Notes under the pieces: model-generated
Told to the model about the DNA's origin: nothing
The model's input: only the letters and a program-made list of their open reading frames with translations
Databases searched by the model: none
Program-made: the position numbers and the translations under genes
Shown: positions 42,470 to 50,061 of the stretch, in pieces
Layout of the letters: each line of letters begins with the position of its first letter
How positions within the stretch are numbered: position 1 is the first letter of the stretch
Origin: Coralloluteibacterium stylophorae
Lineage (GTDB): Bacteria > Pseudomonadota > Gammaproteobacteria > Xanthomonadales > Xanthomonadaceae
DNA length: 64,000 bases
Assembly (NCBI RefSeq): GCF_018122625.2
Contig: NZ_JAGQFT020000003.1
Coordinates: 1-64,000, forward strand
Direction: 5' to 3'

Positions 42470-42601
42470 AATGCCGCCGGTCATCGACGACCGGAGCGCG
42501 CATCCTCCCGCGCCACGGCTCCGGCGACCGGTGGCCAGCGCGGCGACGCGCAAGCATTACATCTCTCTCCCCAGGCGGATCGCCCGATCCGCCCTTTTTT
42601 T
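42470..42601 (+). ncRNA. Putative trans-acting small RNA or leader ending in intrinsic terminator
   Basis: The plus strand here has no coding gene upstream, yet ends in a textbook intrinsic terminator at 42574-42601. The 100 nt before it fold into short stems: CCGGTC/GACCGG (42477-42494), GCGCG/CGCGC (42496-42513) with loop CATCCTCC, and a CCGG/CCGG stem near 42521-42531. A pyrimidine-rich single strand (ATCTCTCTCCCC) precedes the terminator. The CCUCC loop and CUCUCUCCCC stretch could pair with Shine-Dalgarno regions. The 5' end is a guess; a GACAAT at 42467-42472 could be a -10 box. Antisense pairing to alkX is unlikely, since that gene starts at 42395. Confidence 0.6.
42574..42601 (+). terminator. 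Intrinsic terminator, 8-bp stem and seven T
   Basis: GGCGGATC (42574-42581), loop GCCC, GATCCGCC (42586-42593), then C and TTTTTTT (42595-42601). This is the only seven-T run I noticed in the window. On the minus strand the order is reversed, so it works only left to right. It lies 69 bp upstream of the methyltransferase start, so it either ends a small RNA or acts as an attenuator. Confidence 0.9.
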
Positions 42602-42669
42602 GCGCCGGGAAGCGGCGGGGCGCCGGCGCCGCTTGCGACAATCCGCCTTCCTTTCCCGCGGCGGCGCCG

Positions 42670-43257
42670 ATGACCAAGATCTACGACCAGGCCTACTTCG
42701 ACCGCTGGTACCGCCAGCGCGGCATCGGTGCCGGCGCGCTTGCGCACAAGGTGGCGGCGGCGGTGGCGGTGGCCGAGTACCACCTCGGGCGGCCGCTCCG
42801 CTCGGTGCTCGATGTCGGCTGCGGCGAGGGCGCGTGGCTGGCGCCGCTGCGCAGGCTGCGCCCCCGGGTCGCGTACCTGGGCCTGGATCCGAGCGAGTAC
42901 GCGGTCGCCCGCTATGGCCGCAGCCGCAACCTGCGGCCGGCGCGCTTCGGCGACATGGCGGCGCTGCGACCCGGCCCGCCGGTCGACCTGCTGGTGTGCA
43001 GCGACGTCATGCACTACGTGGCGGACGCCGAGCTGCGCCGCGGCCTGTCCGGCTTCGGCGAGCTCTGCCACGGCGTCGCCTTCCTCGAGGTCTACGGCGA
43101 GGACGACGCCATCGACGGCGACATGGACGGCTTCATCCGCCGCCCCGCCCGCTTCTATCGGCGCGCGTTCGAGCGCGCCGGCTTCGCCTTCTGCGGCCCG
43201 CACTGCTGGCTGTCGCCGGCGCGGCGCGAGGACGCCGCACGGCTGGAGACCGCCTGA
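42670..43257 (+). CDS. Class I SAM-dependent methyltransferase
   Basis: A 195-residue methyltransferase. Motif I is VLDVGCGEGAWL, followed by the acidic post-I loop LGLDPSEYA and a motif IV region VDLLVCSDVMHYV. A compact single-domain enzyme with an N-terminal YDQAYFDRWY helix; that opening and the length fit small-molecule or lipid-linked methyltransferases. Substrate unknown. Its leader has an intrinsic terminator and, after it, an 8-bp hairpin (42610-42634). It converges on the HAAS-domain membrane protein gene 6 bp downstream. Confidence 0.85.
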   Translation: MTKIYDQAYFDRWYRQRGIGAGALAHKVAAAVAVAEYHLGRPLRSVLDVGCGEGAWLAPLRRLRPRVAYLGLDPSEYAVARYGRSRNLRPARFGDMAALRPGPPVDLLVCSDVMHYVADAELRRGLSGFGELCHGVAFLEVYGEDDAIDGDMDGFIRRPARFYRRAFERAGFAFCGPHCWLSPARREDAARLETA

Positions 43258-43263
43258 GCCTGC

Positions 43264-44163
43264 TCAGTCGGTCGGCCTGCGCACCAGCAGGTGCCTGGCG
43301 AACTGCGCGTGCATCCAGCCCAGCCCGCGCGCCACGTGCAGGGTGGCCACGACCAGCAGCACACCCGCCGCACAGGTCAGCGGCAGCGCCCATGGCGACA
43401 GCGCGGTGAGGTCGAACTCGCCCAGCATCACCACCACGTCGTCGAAGACCGACAGCAGCGGGGCGACGGCGATCGCGAGCGAGGTCGCCAGCAGCACGGT
43501 CACGAGCGTGAAGTAGACGAAGCCCAGCGGCAGCATCAGCAGCAAGTAGAGCAGCGTGCTCCAGGTGCGCGGGTCGGTGAACATCGCCCCGATCCGCGCC
43601 AGCCAGGGCTGGTCGCGGTGTGCATACACCGGGCGCCGCGGCATGCGTTCGCCCAGCATCGCCTCCACGATCCGCCCCTCGACCAGGGACAGCACACGCA
43701 CCGTGGCGAAGAACAGCACCACCACGGGGATGCCGACGATCAGGATCGACAGCCCGGCCGACAGCGCGATGCCGGTGACCACCCAGCTGAAGTAGAAGGT
43801 GCCGGTCGCCAGCGACAGCGCGAGGTAGAACAGCGCGCCGTAGGTGCGCGGCTCGACGGCGACCGCGAAGAAGCGCGCGAGGATGCCGCGGGCGGGCGGT
43901 GCAGGCGGCGGACGCAGGGCGCGCTGCACCGTGACCTCCTGATCCAGGTAGATCCCGGCGACCTCCTCGGGCGCGCCGTAGCTCGCGGCGATCTCGGCGA
44001 TCACCTCGCGCTGCGGACGACCGGGCTGTTCGGCCAGCGCGCCGCGCAGGTATTCCTCGGCGTCGTACAGCGCGTCCTGGACCAGCGCGGGGTCGGCCGC
44101 GCGCAGGGCCCGGCGCAGCTGGGCCAGGTAGTCGTCGATGGTGCTCGGCAGGACGGCGTTCAC
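43264..44163 (-). CDS. HAAS-domain membrane protein with putative sensor domain
   Basis: A 299-residue protein. The N-terminal 85 residues (DDYLAQLRRALRAADPALVQDALYDAEEYL, in part) are a HAAS/DUF1700-type helical domain. The rest has two repeats of a four-helix membrane unit (RFFAVAVEPRTYGALFYL and AMFTDPRTWSTLLYLLL), matching the Putative-sensor family. The start is GTG 44163, overlapping the PadR stop as GTGA. HAAS proteins are usually encoded next to PadR repressors, as here, and are thought to signal membrane or drug stress; the function is not proven. Confidence 0.85.
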   Translation of the reverse strand: MNAVLPSTIDDYLAQLRRALRAADPALVQDALYDAEEYLRGALAEQPGRPQREVIAEIAASYGAPEEVAGIYLDQEVTVQRALRPPPAPPARGILARFFAVAVEPRTYGALFYLALSLATGTFYFSWVVTGIALSAGLSILIVGIPVVVLFFATVRVLSLVEGRIVEAMLGERMPRRPVYAHRDQPWLARIGAMFTDPRTWSTLLYLLLMLPLGFVYFTLVTVLLATSLAIAVAPLLSVFDDVVVMLGEFDLTALSPWALPLTCAAGVLLVVATLHVARGLGWMHAQFARHLLVRRPTD

Positions 44164-44522
44164 GATGGCACTCCCTTCAGGACGAAATCGACCGCGCGGC
44201 GCGTGGCCGACCAGCTGGCGGTCCAGTCGCGCAGGACCCCGCGGCCGGTGGCGGTGATGGCGTAGTAGCGTCGCGGCGGCCCGCTCGCCGACGGCTCCAC
44301 GTGGCTGTCGAGCAGGCCGGCGGCGGCCAGGTTGCGCAGCACCGGATACAGCGCGCTCTGCTTGCCGGCGACCACCCCGGCGGCGGTTTCCAGGCGACGG
44401 GCGATCTCGTAGCCGTACATCGGCTGCCGCGCCGCCGCGAGCACCGCCAGCAGCACCAGCGAAGTGGTGCCGGCGGCCAGCTCCTTCTCGAACTTGCGGC
44501 GGTGTGCATCGATGTCGTGCAT
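44160..44522 (-). CDS. PadR-family transcriptional repressor
   Basis: A 120-residue winged-helix regulator. The PadR opening AGTTSLVLLAVLAAARQPMYGYEIARRLE (in part), the wing (RRYYAITATGRGVLRDW) and length are typical of the small PadR-s1 type without a long effector domain. The start ATG at 44522 is preferred to 44552 because the longer start adds a non-family head. It is first in the operon with the HAAS protein. A 21-bp palindrome lies 31 bp upstream and is its probable operator. Confidence 0.92.
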   Translation of the reverse strand: MHDIDAHRRKFEKELAAGTTSLVLLAVLAAARQPMYGYEIARRLETAAGVVAGKQSALYPVLRNLAAAGLLDSHVEPSASGPPRRYYAITATGRGVLRDWTASWSATRRAVDFVLKGVPS

Positions 44523-44553
44523 GGTCGGCCCCGGACGATCTACGCACCTCATC

Positions 44554-44574
44554 CTAGTGTGGAGTCCGCACTAG
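44554..44574. promoter_or_regulatory. Candidate PadR operator palindrome
   Basis: CTAGTGTGGA (44554-44563), central G, TCCGCACTAG (44565-44574). The 10-bp arms match with one mismatch. It is among the few AT-containing spots in this region and lies just upstream of padR, where PadR repressors usually bind their own promoter. On the minus strand TAGGAT overlaps its downstream edge and could be a -10 box. Confidence 0.65.
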
Positions 44575-44671
44575 TTCCCGGGCCGTTGGTCATGCTTCCG
44601 GGCGGATGCGCGGCGTTGACGCCTCCTCGCCCACTCTCGCCCGCCACGACAACCGCTGGAGCACGTCCGCC

Positions 44672-44965
44672 ATGCACACCGTCCGCATCCGTTTCACGGG
44701 CAACGAGGACGCCGCCAACGCCCTCATGAGCACGCTGCTGGCGGTGCCGGGCGTGGAGCACGTCGAGGAGGTCGACGACCTCATGCTCGACCTCGAGGAC
44801 GACGACTCCAGCTCCGCCGGCCTGCGTTCCGACGGCGGCGGCACCGAGACCCACGACATCGAGATCGAGGCGCCGAACGCGGAAGCCGTGCGCCGCATCC
44901 ACGAGCTGGCCGAGGCGGTCGCCTTCGACATGGAGGGTGCGGTCGAATTCGTCGACGAGTTCTGA
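44672..44965 (+). CDS. Small acidic hypothetical protein
   Basis: A 97-residue very acidic cytoplasmic protein (runs such as LEDDDSSS) with no signal. The start ATG at 44672 gives [13 protein letters not shown]; the upstream open frame crosses a likely promoter region. The pattern beta (HTVRIRF), helix ([15 protein letters not shown]), beta ([12 protein letters not shown]), helix ([15 protein letters not shown]) resembles a ferredoxin-like/ACT-like fold. Function unknown. Single gene, followed 61 bp later by the periplasmic cyclophilin. Confidence 0.65.
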   Translation: MHTVRIRFTGNEDAANALMSTLLAVPGVEHVEEVDDLMLDLEDDDSSSAGLRSDGGGTETHDIEIEAPNAEAVRRIHELAEAVAFDMEGAVEFVDEF

Positions 44966-45026
44966 CCGCCCTGCGCTAGGCTTCCCGCCATCGTGCGGCG
45001 CCCGCCGCGCCTGGGGAGCCTCGCGC

Positions 45027-45950
45027 ATGACCTCGATCCTCCGCACGCGGCTGGCGTGCGCCCTCGCCCTGGCCGGCGCCCTCGCCGCCTCCGCACGCGC
45101 CGCGGACCCGCCGGCGCCACCGACGACCGCCGAGGTGCTGGCCGCGAGTGCCGCCTCGGACTGGCGCACGCCGGAGCCGGAGAACCTGCTCTACCTCGAC
45201 ACCGCGGACGGCCGCGCGGTCATCGAACTCGCGCCCGCCTTCGCACCGCGCCACGCGGAGAACATCCGCGCCCTGGCGCGCGGCCGCTTCTGGGACGGGC
45301 TCCACATCTATCGGGTGCAGGACAACTACGTCGTGCAGTGGGGCGATGCCGATGCCGGCGAGCCCGGCAAGGCGCGCGCCCTGGGCGCGGCGCGGACGGC
45401 GCTGCCGGCCGAGTTCGACCGCGCCTCCGACGGCCTCGCCTTCACCCGGCTCGCCGACGGCGACATCTACGCGCCCGAGGTAGGCTGGTCCGGCGGCTTC
45501 CCCGCCGCACGCGATCCGGCCACCGGCCGCGCCTGGCTCGCGCACTGCTACGGCATGGTCGGCGCCGGCCGCGACATGGCGGCCGACAGCAGCAACGGCG
45601 CCGAGCTCTACACGGTGATCGGCCACGCGCCGCGCCACCTCGACCGCAACATCACCGTGGTCGGTCGCGTCCTGCGCGGGATCGAGCACCTGTCCGCGTT
45701 GCCGCGCGGCACCGGCGACCTCGGTTTCTACACCGATCCGTCGCAGCGCGTGCCGATCCGGTCGCTGCGGCTGGCGGCCGACGTGCCGCCGGCCGAGCGC
45801 GAGCCGCTCGAGGTGCTGCGCACCGACACCCCGACCTTCGAGCGCCTGGTCGAGGCGCGCCGCAACCGGCGCGAGTCCTGGTTCATCGACCCGGTCGGCC
45901 ACGTCGAGCTGTGCAACGTGCCGATCCCGGTGCGCACGCCGGGCGACTGA
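45027..45950 (+). CDS. Periplasmic cyclophilin-type peptidyl-prolyl isomerase
   Basis: A 307-residue exported cyclophilin. The signal ends near ARA-AD after [14 protein letters not shown]. The cyclophilin core has [42 protein letters not shown] (catalytic Arg/Phe/Gln region) and [24 protein letters not shown], the FSM/SGSQF-equivalent. The C-terminal 90 residues are an extension beyond the fold. It acts in folding of periplasmic proteins. Start ATG 45027 by signal peptide. Confidence 0.88.
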   Translation: MTSILRTRLACALALAGALAASARAADPPAPPTTAEVLAASAASDWRTPEPENLLYLDTADGRAVIELAPAFAPRHAENIRALARGRFWDGLHIYRVQDNYVVQWGDADAGEPGKARALGAARTALPAEFDRASDGLAFTRLADGDIYAPEVGWSGGFPAARDPATGRAWLAHCYGMVGAGRDMAADSSNGAELYTVIGHAPRHLDRNITVVGRVLRGIEHLSALPRGTGDLGFYTDPSQRVPIRSLRLAADVPPAEREPLEVLRTDTPTFERLVEARRNRRESWFIDPVGHVELCNVPIPVRTPGD

Positions 45951-45962
45951 CGGCACCGCGGT

Positions 45963-47183
45963 TCAGGCGGACCGGGGCTCGCCGCGCGGCTTGGCTTCCC
46001 AACGCAGGTCGCCGATGGCGTGGAAGGCGTTCACCGAATCGAACACCTCGGTCATCGTCGCCTTCGCGGCTTCGGCGATCTCGTGCAGCCGCCTCGGCTG
46101 CATCATCGCCGAGGCGATGCGCGCGTGGTGCGGGTAGTCATGGATGATGTCGAGCCAGCGGGTGATCCAGAACGTGCCGGCGCGGTCGAATTGCGGCTCG
46201 AGGCGGCCATCCGAGGTCAGCAGCCGGTCCATCCACAGCAGGCGCCGCCACGGGCGCAGCGTGCCGGCGGCATGCAGGTCGGCGATCTCCGCGCTGGACA
46301 GCGGCTGCCAGTCGGAGCGCTTCAGCGACTGCAGGCAGTAGAGCTCGAGCTCCGGCAGCGGCGCCGGGCTGTCGTAGCTCTCCTGTTTGGGATCGAGCAC
46401 CAGCGGCGGCAGCCCCATCAGCTCCAGGCGTGCCGGCGCGGCGAGGATGGGATGCCGCAGGTAGTCGCGCAGCGGCCACGGCCCCCCGCCCTGGAAGGCC
46501 TGCGGCACCGCCACGGGATCGGCGATACCCGCGCCGCCGGGCTCCTCGGCCTCGAACGTGGTCTCGCGCCGGGTCTCGCTGCGCGCCCGGCTGCGGGCGG
46601 TCGGCCGGCCCTCGCGTTCCTCGAGTGCGGCGTTGCCGAGCGAGTCGGGCACCAGCATGCGCACGTCGTCGGCCATCGGGTCGCGCCGGAACAATGCGTC
46701 GTGGTCGAGGTCCTGCGCCGCCGCGCCGCGCTGCCAGGCCCCTGCGCCGAGGTCGCCGTCCGGTACCGCGGACAGCAGGTTCGGATCGACCTGGAGGCCG
46801 GCATCGTCGCCGATGTCCATGACGAAGAAGTCGGCACCGTGCGAGATCAGCGGCACCGGCGCGATGATGCTGCCCGGGTCGAAGCCGTCGAGCAGCGCGA
46901 CCAGGTCGTCCTCGCGCAGGGGCAGCGGGAGATAGCGGTCGGCCGGCAGCGGATCGCCCTCGCGCCAGATCTCCGCGCAGGCGACGCCGCGCTCGAGGGT
47001 GCGCTGGTGCGCGGCCTCGCCGGCGACGCTGGCGCGGTCGACCAGCACCAGGTCGGCGTGGATCTCCGCGCCCATCTCCCACGTGCGCCTGAGACGGCCG
47101 CGCAGCTTGCGCAGCATCAGGCGCAGGTGCGCGACGTCCTCGTCGCTGCCCCCGATGTAGTCGATGACGTGATCCGCAGCCAT
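45963..47183 (-). CDS. Hypothetical protein, probable receiver-like N-terminus
   Basis: A 406-residue cytoplasmic protein I do not recognise. The N-terminal 130 residues look like an alpha-beta domain resembling a degenerate response-regulator fold (HVIDYIGGSDEDVAHLRL, then ADLVLVDRASVAGEAAH). A long Asp/Arg/Gly-rich linker (about 180-250) follows. The C-terminal 150 residues are helical and well conserved in style (GLPPLVLDPKQESYDSP, WRRLLWMDRLLTS, and FDSVNAFHAIGDL), with a winged-helix flavour at the end. The start is ATG 47183. Convergent with the cyclophilin gene and divergent from srkA. Confidence 0.6.
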   Translation of the reverse strand: MAADHVIDYIGGSDEDVAHLRLMLRKLRGRLRRTWEMGAEIHADLVLVDRASVAGEAAHQRTLERGVACAEIWREGDPLPADRYLPLPLREDDLVALLDGFDPGSIIAPVPLISHGADFFVMDIGDDAGLQVDPNLLSAVPDGDLGAGAWQRGAAAQDLDHDALFRRDPMADDVRMLVPDSLGNAALEEREGRPTARSRARSETRRETTFEAEEPGGAGIADPVAVPQAFQGGGPWPLRDYLRHPILAAPARLELMGLPPLVLDPKQESYDSPAPLPELELYCLQSLKRSDWQPLSSAEIADLHAAGTLRPWRRLLWMDRLLTSDGRLEPQFDRAGTFWITRWLDIIHDYPHHARIASAMMQPRRLHEIAEAAKATMTEVFDSVNAFHAIGDLRWEAKPRGEPRSA

Positions 47184-47321
47184 GCGCCGCGCCGTTGCTC
47201 CCCTGGCCGATCGGCCATTGTAGGGCGCCGCGGCAGCGGATGGCCGCGTTTCCGCCGCCGGATGGCGCAACCGGGCAGCGCATCGGCGCTAGCATGGTGC
47301 GCCACGCCGCGCAGGCCTCCG

Positions 47322-48302
47322 ATGCCCGCACCGCCCTACGCCGGTCTCGACCCCGACACCATCCTCGACGCCGTCGACGCGCTCGGCCTGCGCAGCGACG
47401 GCCGCATCCTGGCCCTCAACAGCTACGAGAACCGCGTCTACCGGGTGGGACTCGAGGATGCCGCGCCGGTGGTGGCCAAGTTCTACCGCCCGGGGCGCTG
47501 GAGCGACGCGGCGATCGAGGAGGAGCACGCCTTCGCCGACGCGCTGCGCGCCGCGGAGCTGTCGGTCGTGGCGCCGCTGCGCTTCGGCGGCCGCAGCCTG
47601 CACCGGCACGCCGGCTACCGCTTCGCCCTGTTCCCGCTGCTGGGCGGGCACGCGCCGGAAATCGGCGCGCAGGCGACGATGACCGCGATCGGCCGCACCC
47701 TCGGACGCCTGCACGCGATCGGCGCGGAGCACCGCTTCCTGCACCGCACGCGGATGGACCCGGCGGCGCGCGCCGAGCAGGCGGCGCATACGCTTCTGGA
47801 TGCCGGCTGGATCCCGGCGCACCACGAGGACCGCTTCACCGACCTCTGCGACGATCTGCTCGATGCGATCGATGTGGCGACGCGCCGCGCGGGCACGCTG
47901 GCGACGCTGTGTCTGCACGGCGACTGCCATCCCGGCAACGTGCTGTGGCGCGACGGCGTGGCGCATTTCGTCGATCTCGACGATGCGCTGGCCGGGCCGG
48001 CGGTGCAGGACCTGTGGATGCTCCTGTCCGGCCCGCGCGAGGAGCAGCGCACCCAGCTCGGCTGGCTGCTCGAGGGCTACGAGGTCTTCCGAGCTTTCGA
48101 CCCTGCCGAACTGCACCTGGTCGCGGTGCTGCGGGCCGAACGCCTGCTGCACCATCATGCCTGGATCGCGCGGCGCTGGGACGATCCTGCGTTCCCGCTG
48201 GCCTTCGCCGGCATCGACGCGCCGCCGCGCCGCGAGGACTTCCTCAGGCAACTGGCCGAACTGGTGACCGCGACGGGCGAGGCGCCGCTGCGCCTGCCGT
48301 GA
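47322..48302 (+). CDS. srkA: Stress response kinase SrkA (YihE-like serine/threonine kinase)
   Basis: A 326-residue aminoglycoside-phosphotransferase-fold protein kinase. SrkA/YihE protects cells from stress-induced death in E. coli. Motifs are SYENRVYRVGLED (nucleotide loop), VVAKFYRPGRWS (invariant Lys), LHGDCHPGNVLW (catalytic loop with Asp) and FVDLDDALAGPAVQDLW (DFG-equivalent). Start ATG 47322. Length is the family's usual. It lies tail to tail with the receiver gene. No dsbA gene follows, unlike in E. coli. Confidence 0.94.
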   Translation: MPAPPYAGLDPDTILDAVDALGLRSDGRILALNSYENRVYRVGLEDAAPVVAKFYRPGRWSDAAIEEEHAFADALRAAELSVVAPLRFGGRSLHRHAGYRFALFPLLGGHAPEIGAQATMTAIGRTLGRLHAIGAEHRFLHRTRMDPAARAEQAAHTLLDAGWIPAHHEDRFTDLCDDLLDAIDVATRRAGTLATLCLHGDCHPGNVLWRDGVAHFVDLDDALAGPAVQDLWMLLSGPREEQRTQLGWLLEGYEVFRAFDPAELHLVAVLRAERLLHHHAWIARRWDDPAFPLAFAGIDAPPRREDFLRQLAELVTATGEAPLRLP

Positions 48303-48308
48303 GTGGCC

Positions 48309-48689
48309 TCAGCCGGCGGCGGCGGCCGCCGGTCGCCCGAGCAGGTCGTCGACCGCGCGCAGGAGCTGCTCGGCCCCGAACGGCTTGCGCAGAAAGGCCT
48401 CGTTGCGCCGCAGCTCGCGCTGCATCACATCGGGCCGACCGGTCATGAAGATCAGCGGCTTGCCAGGGCTGCGCGACTCGAGCCTGTCGGCGAGCTCCAG
48501 GCCGTCGATGCCGCCGGGCATGTGGATGTCGGTGATCACCAGGGCGTAGTCGTCGAGCGCATCGAGGTGACGCAGTGCAGCGTCGCCCGAGGCGGCCTCC
48601 ACCACTGCGTAGTCCATGGAACCGAGCACGTCCGCCAGGATCATGCGGATCATGGCTTCGTCGTCGACGAGGAGGATCTGTCTGGCCAT
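48309..48689 (-). CDS. Single-domain response regulator (CheY-like)
   Basis: A 126-residue stand-alone receiver. The acidic pocket is LLVDDEAM, the phosphoacceptor is Asp54 in VITDIHMPGG, and MTGRP and FLRKPFG give the Thr and Lys. It has no output domain. It is divergent (93 bp) from the LOV histidine kinase, whose sequence lacks the C-terminal receiver found in related hybrid LOV kinases, so this is the natural partner. It may act as a phosphate sink or as an output by protein contact. Confidence 0.93.
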   Translation of the reverse strand: MARQILLVDDEAMIRMILADVLGSMDYAVVEAASGDAALRHLDALDDYALVITDIHMPGGIDGLELADRLESRSPGKPLIFMTGRPDVMQRELRRNEAFLRKPFGAEQLLRAVDDLLGRPAAAAAG

Positions 48690-48782
48690 GCGGGGTCGGC
48701 GGATGCGCCGGATTGACGGGATGTCGAGAATGCTAGGGGCAGGATCAGAAGATGGCGCGAAGGCGCGCCGCCTGGAGAGTAC

Positions 48783-49955
48783 ATGCAGGGCAGGATCGAT
48801 ACCGCGGGCGACCGTGACGGCCACCACTCGGGAGAGGGCCGCAACATCGTCACCGCACCCGGCCACGCCGGCGGCGACATCTTCTTCGCCGCGGTGCAGA
48901 TGAGCCGGATGCCGATGATCCTCACCGATCCGCACCAGGACGACGACCCGGTGATCTTCGCCAATTCCGCCTTCGAGCGGCTGTGCGGCTATCCGCGCGA
49001 GCAGATCCTCGGTCGCAACTGCCGGTTCCTCCAGGGCCCGGACACCGACCGCGCCACCGTGCGCCGGATCCGCGACGCGCTCGCCGCGGGCGAGGACGTG
49101 CACGAGGAAGTCCTCAACTACCGGCGCGACGGGCAGCCGTTCTGGAACGCGCTCTTCGTCAGCCCGGTGTACGACCCGCGCGGGCACCTGCTCTACCACT
49201 TCGCCAGCCAGATCGACGTGACCAGGCGTCGCCAGGCAGAGGAATCGCTGCGCCAGTCGCAGCGCATGGAGGCGCTGGGCGGGCTCGCCTCGGGCGCCGC
49301 GCACGAGTTCAACAACCTGATGATGATCGTGCTCAACAACGTGCAGCAGGTCATGCGCCAGTCCGGCGAGCCGGCCACCCGCGAGCGCCTGCGCAACGTG
49401 GAGTGGGCGGCGACCCAGGCCGGCCGGCTCACCCAGCAGATGCTCTCCTTCGCGCGCCGGCAGTTCCACGACAACCGGCGGGTGGAGCTCGATGCCCTGG
49501 TCACCGGTTTCGACACGGTGCTGGCGCAGATGGCCGGACGCGAGCACCCGGTCACGGTGACCACCGAGGCCTTGCCGGCCTGGGCGCACCTGGACCCCGG
49601 GCAGCTGGAGATGGCCCTGCTCGCCCTCGTGCGCAATGCGGCCGAGGCCAGCCCCGACGGCTGCGGCATCGCGGTCGAGCTGCGCGCCGAGGTCCAGGAC
49701 GAGGAGCGCGGCACGATGATCGAGATCGCGATCCACGACGAGGGCAGCGGCATGTCGCCCGAAACCGCCCAGCGCGCGATCGAGCCCTTCTATACGACCA
49801 AGGCGCCCGGCACCGGCAGCGGACTCGGCCTTTCGATGGCGCAGGGCTTCGTCGAGCAGTCCGGCGGCAGGCTGCTGATCGAACCGCGGCCCGGTGGAGG
49901 CACCAGCGTGCGGATGCGCCTGCCTGCCTCGGACCCGCTCGCTTCCTCCCGCTGA
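48783..49955 (+). CDS. LOV-domain blue-light histidine kinase
   Basis: A 390-residue cytoplasmic photoreceptor kinase. The LOV domain (about 32-148) has the signature GRNCRFLQG, with Cys80 forming the flavin adduct, the FMN-contact Asn residues in NYRRDG and FWNAL, and the switch Gln in FASQIDVT. A kinase domain follows: H-box SGAAHEFNNLMM (His174), N-box LVRNAAEAS, G1 DEGSGMS and G2 GSGLGLSMA. The kinase type (HEFNNL) is that of pseudomonad and xanthomonad LOV hybrids, but no receiver is fused at the C-terminus. Start ATG 48783 has GGAGAG upstream. Light-regulated adhesion or motility is known for relatives. Confidence 0.95.
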   Translation: MQGRIDTAGDRDGHHSGEGRNIVTAPGHAGGDIFFAAVQMSRMPMILTDPHQDDDPVIFANSAFERLCGYPREQILGRNCRFLQGPDTDRATVRRIRDALAAGEDVHEEVLNYRRDGQPFWNALFVSPVYDPRGHLLYHFASQIDVTRRRQAEESLRQSQRMEALGGLASGAAHEFNNLMMIVLNNVQQVMRQSGEPATRERLRNVEWAATQAGRLTQQMLSFARRQFHDNRRVELDALVTGFDTVLAQMAGREHPVTVTTEALPAWAHLDPGQLEMALLALVRNAAEASPDGCGIAVELRAEVQDEERGTMIEIAIHDEGSGMSPETAQRAIEPFYTTKAPGTGSGLGLSMAQGFVEQSGGRLLIEPRPGGGTSVRMRLPASDPLASSR

Positions 49956-50061
49956 GGCGCCCGCTCCAGCGTCACCGCATGCACTTCACGCTCCGTTGCG
50001 CAGGATCGGCCGACGCGTCGCCTCCGTCGCGGCGCCTTCCTTCGCCGTTGCCCGGATCCCA

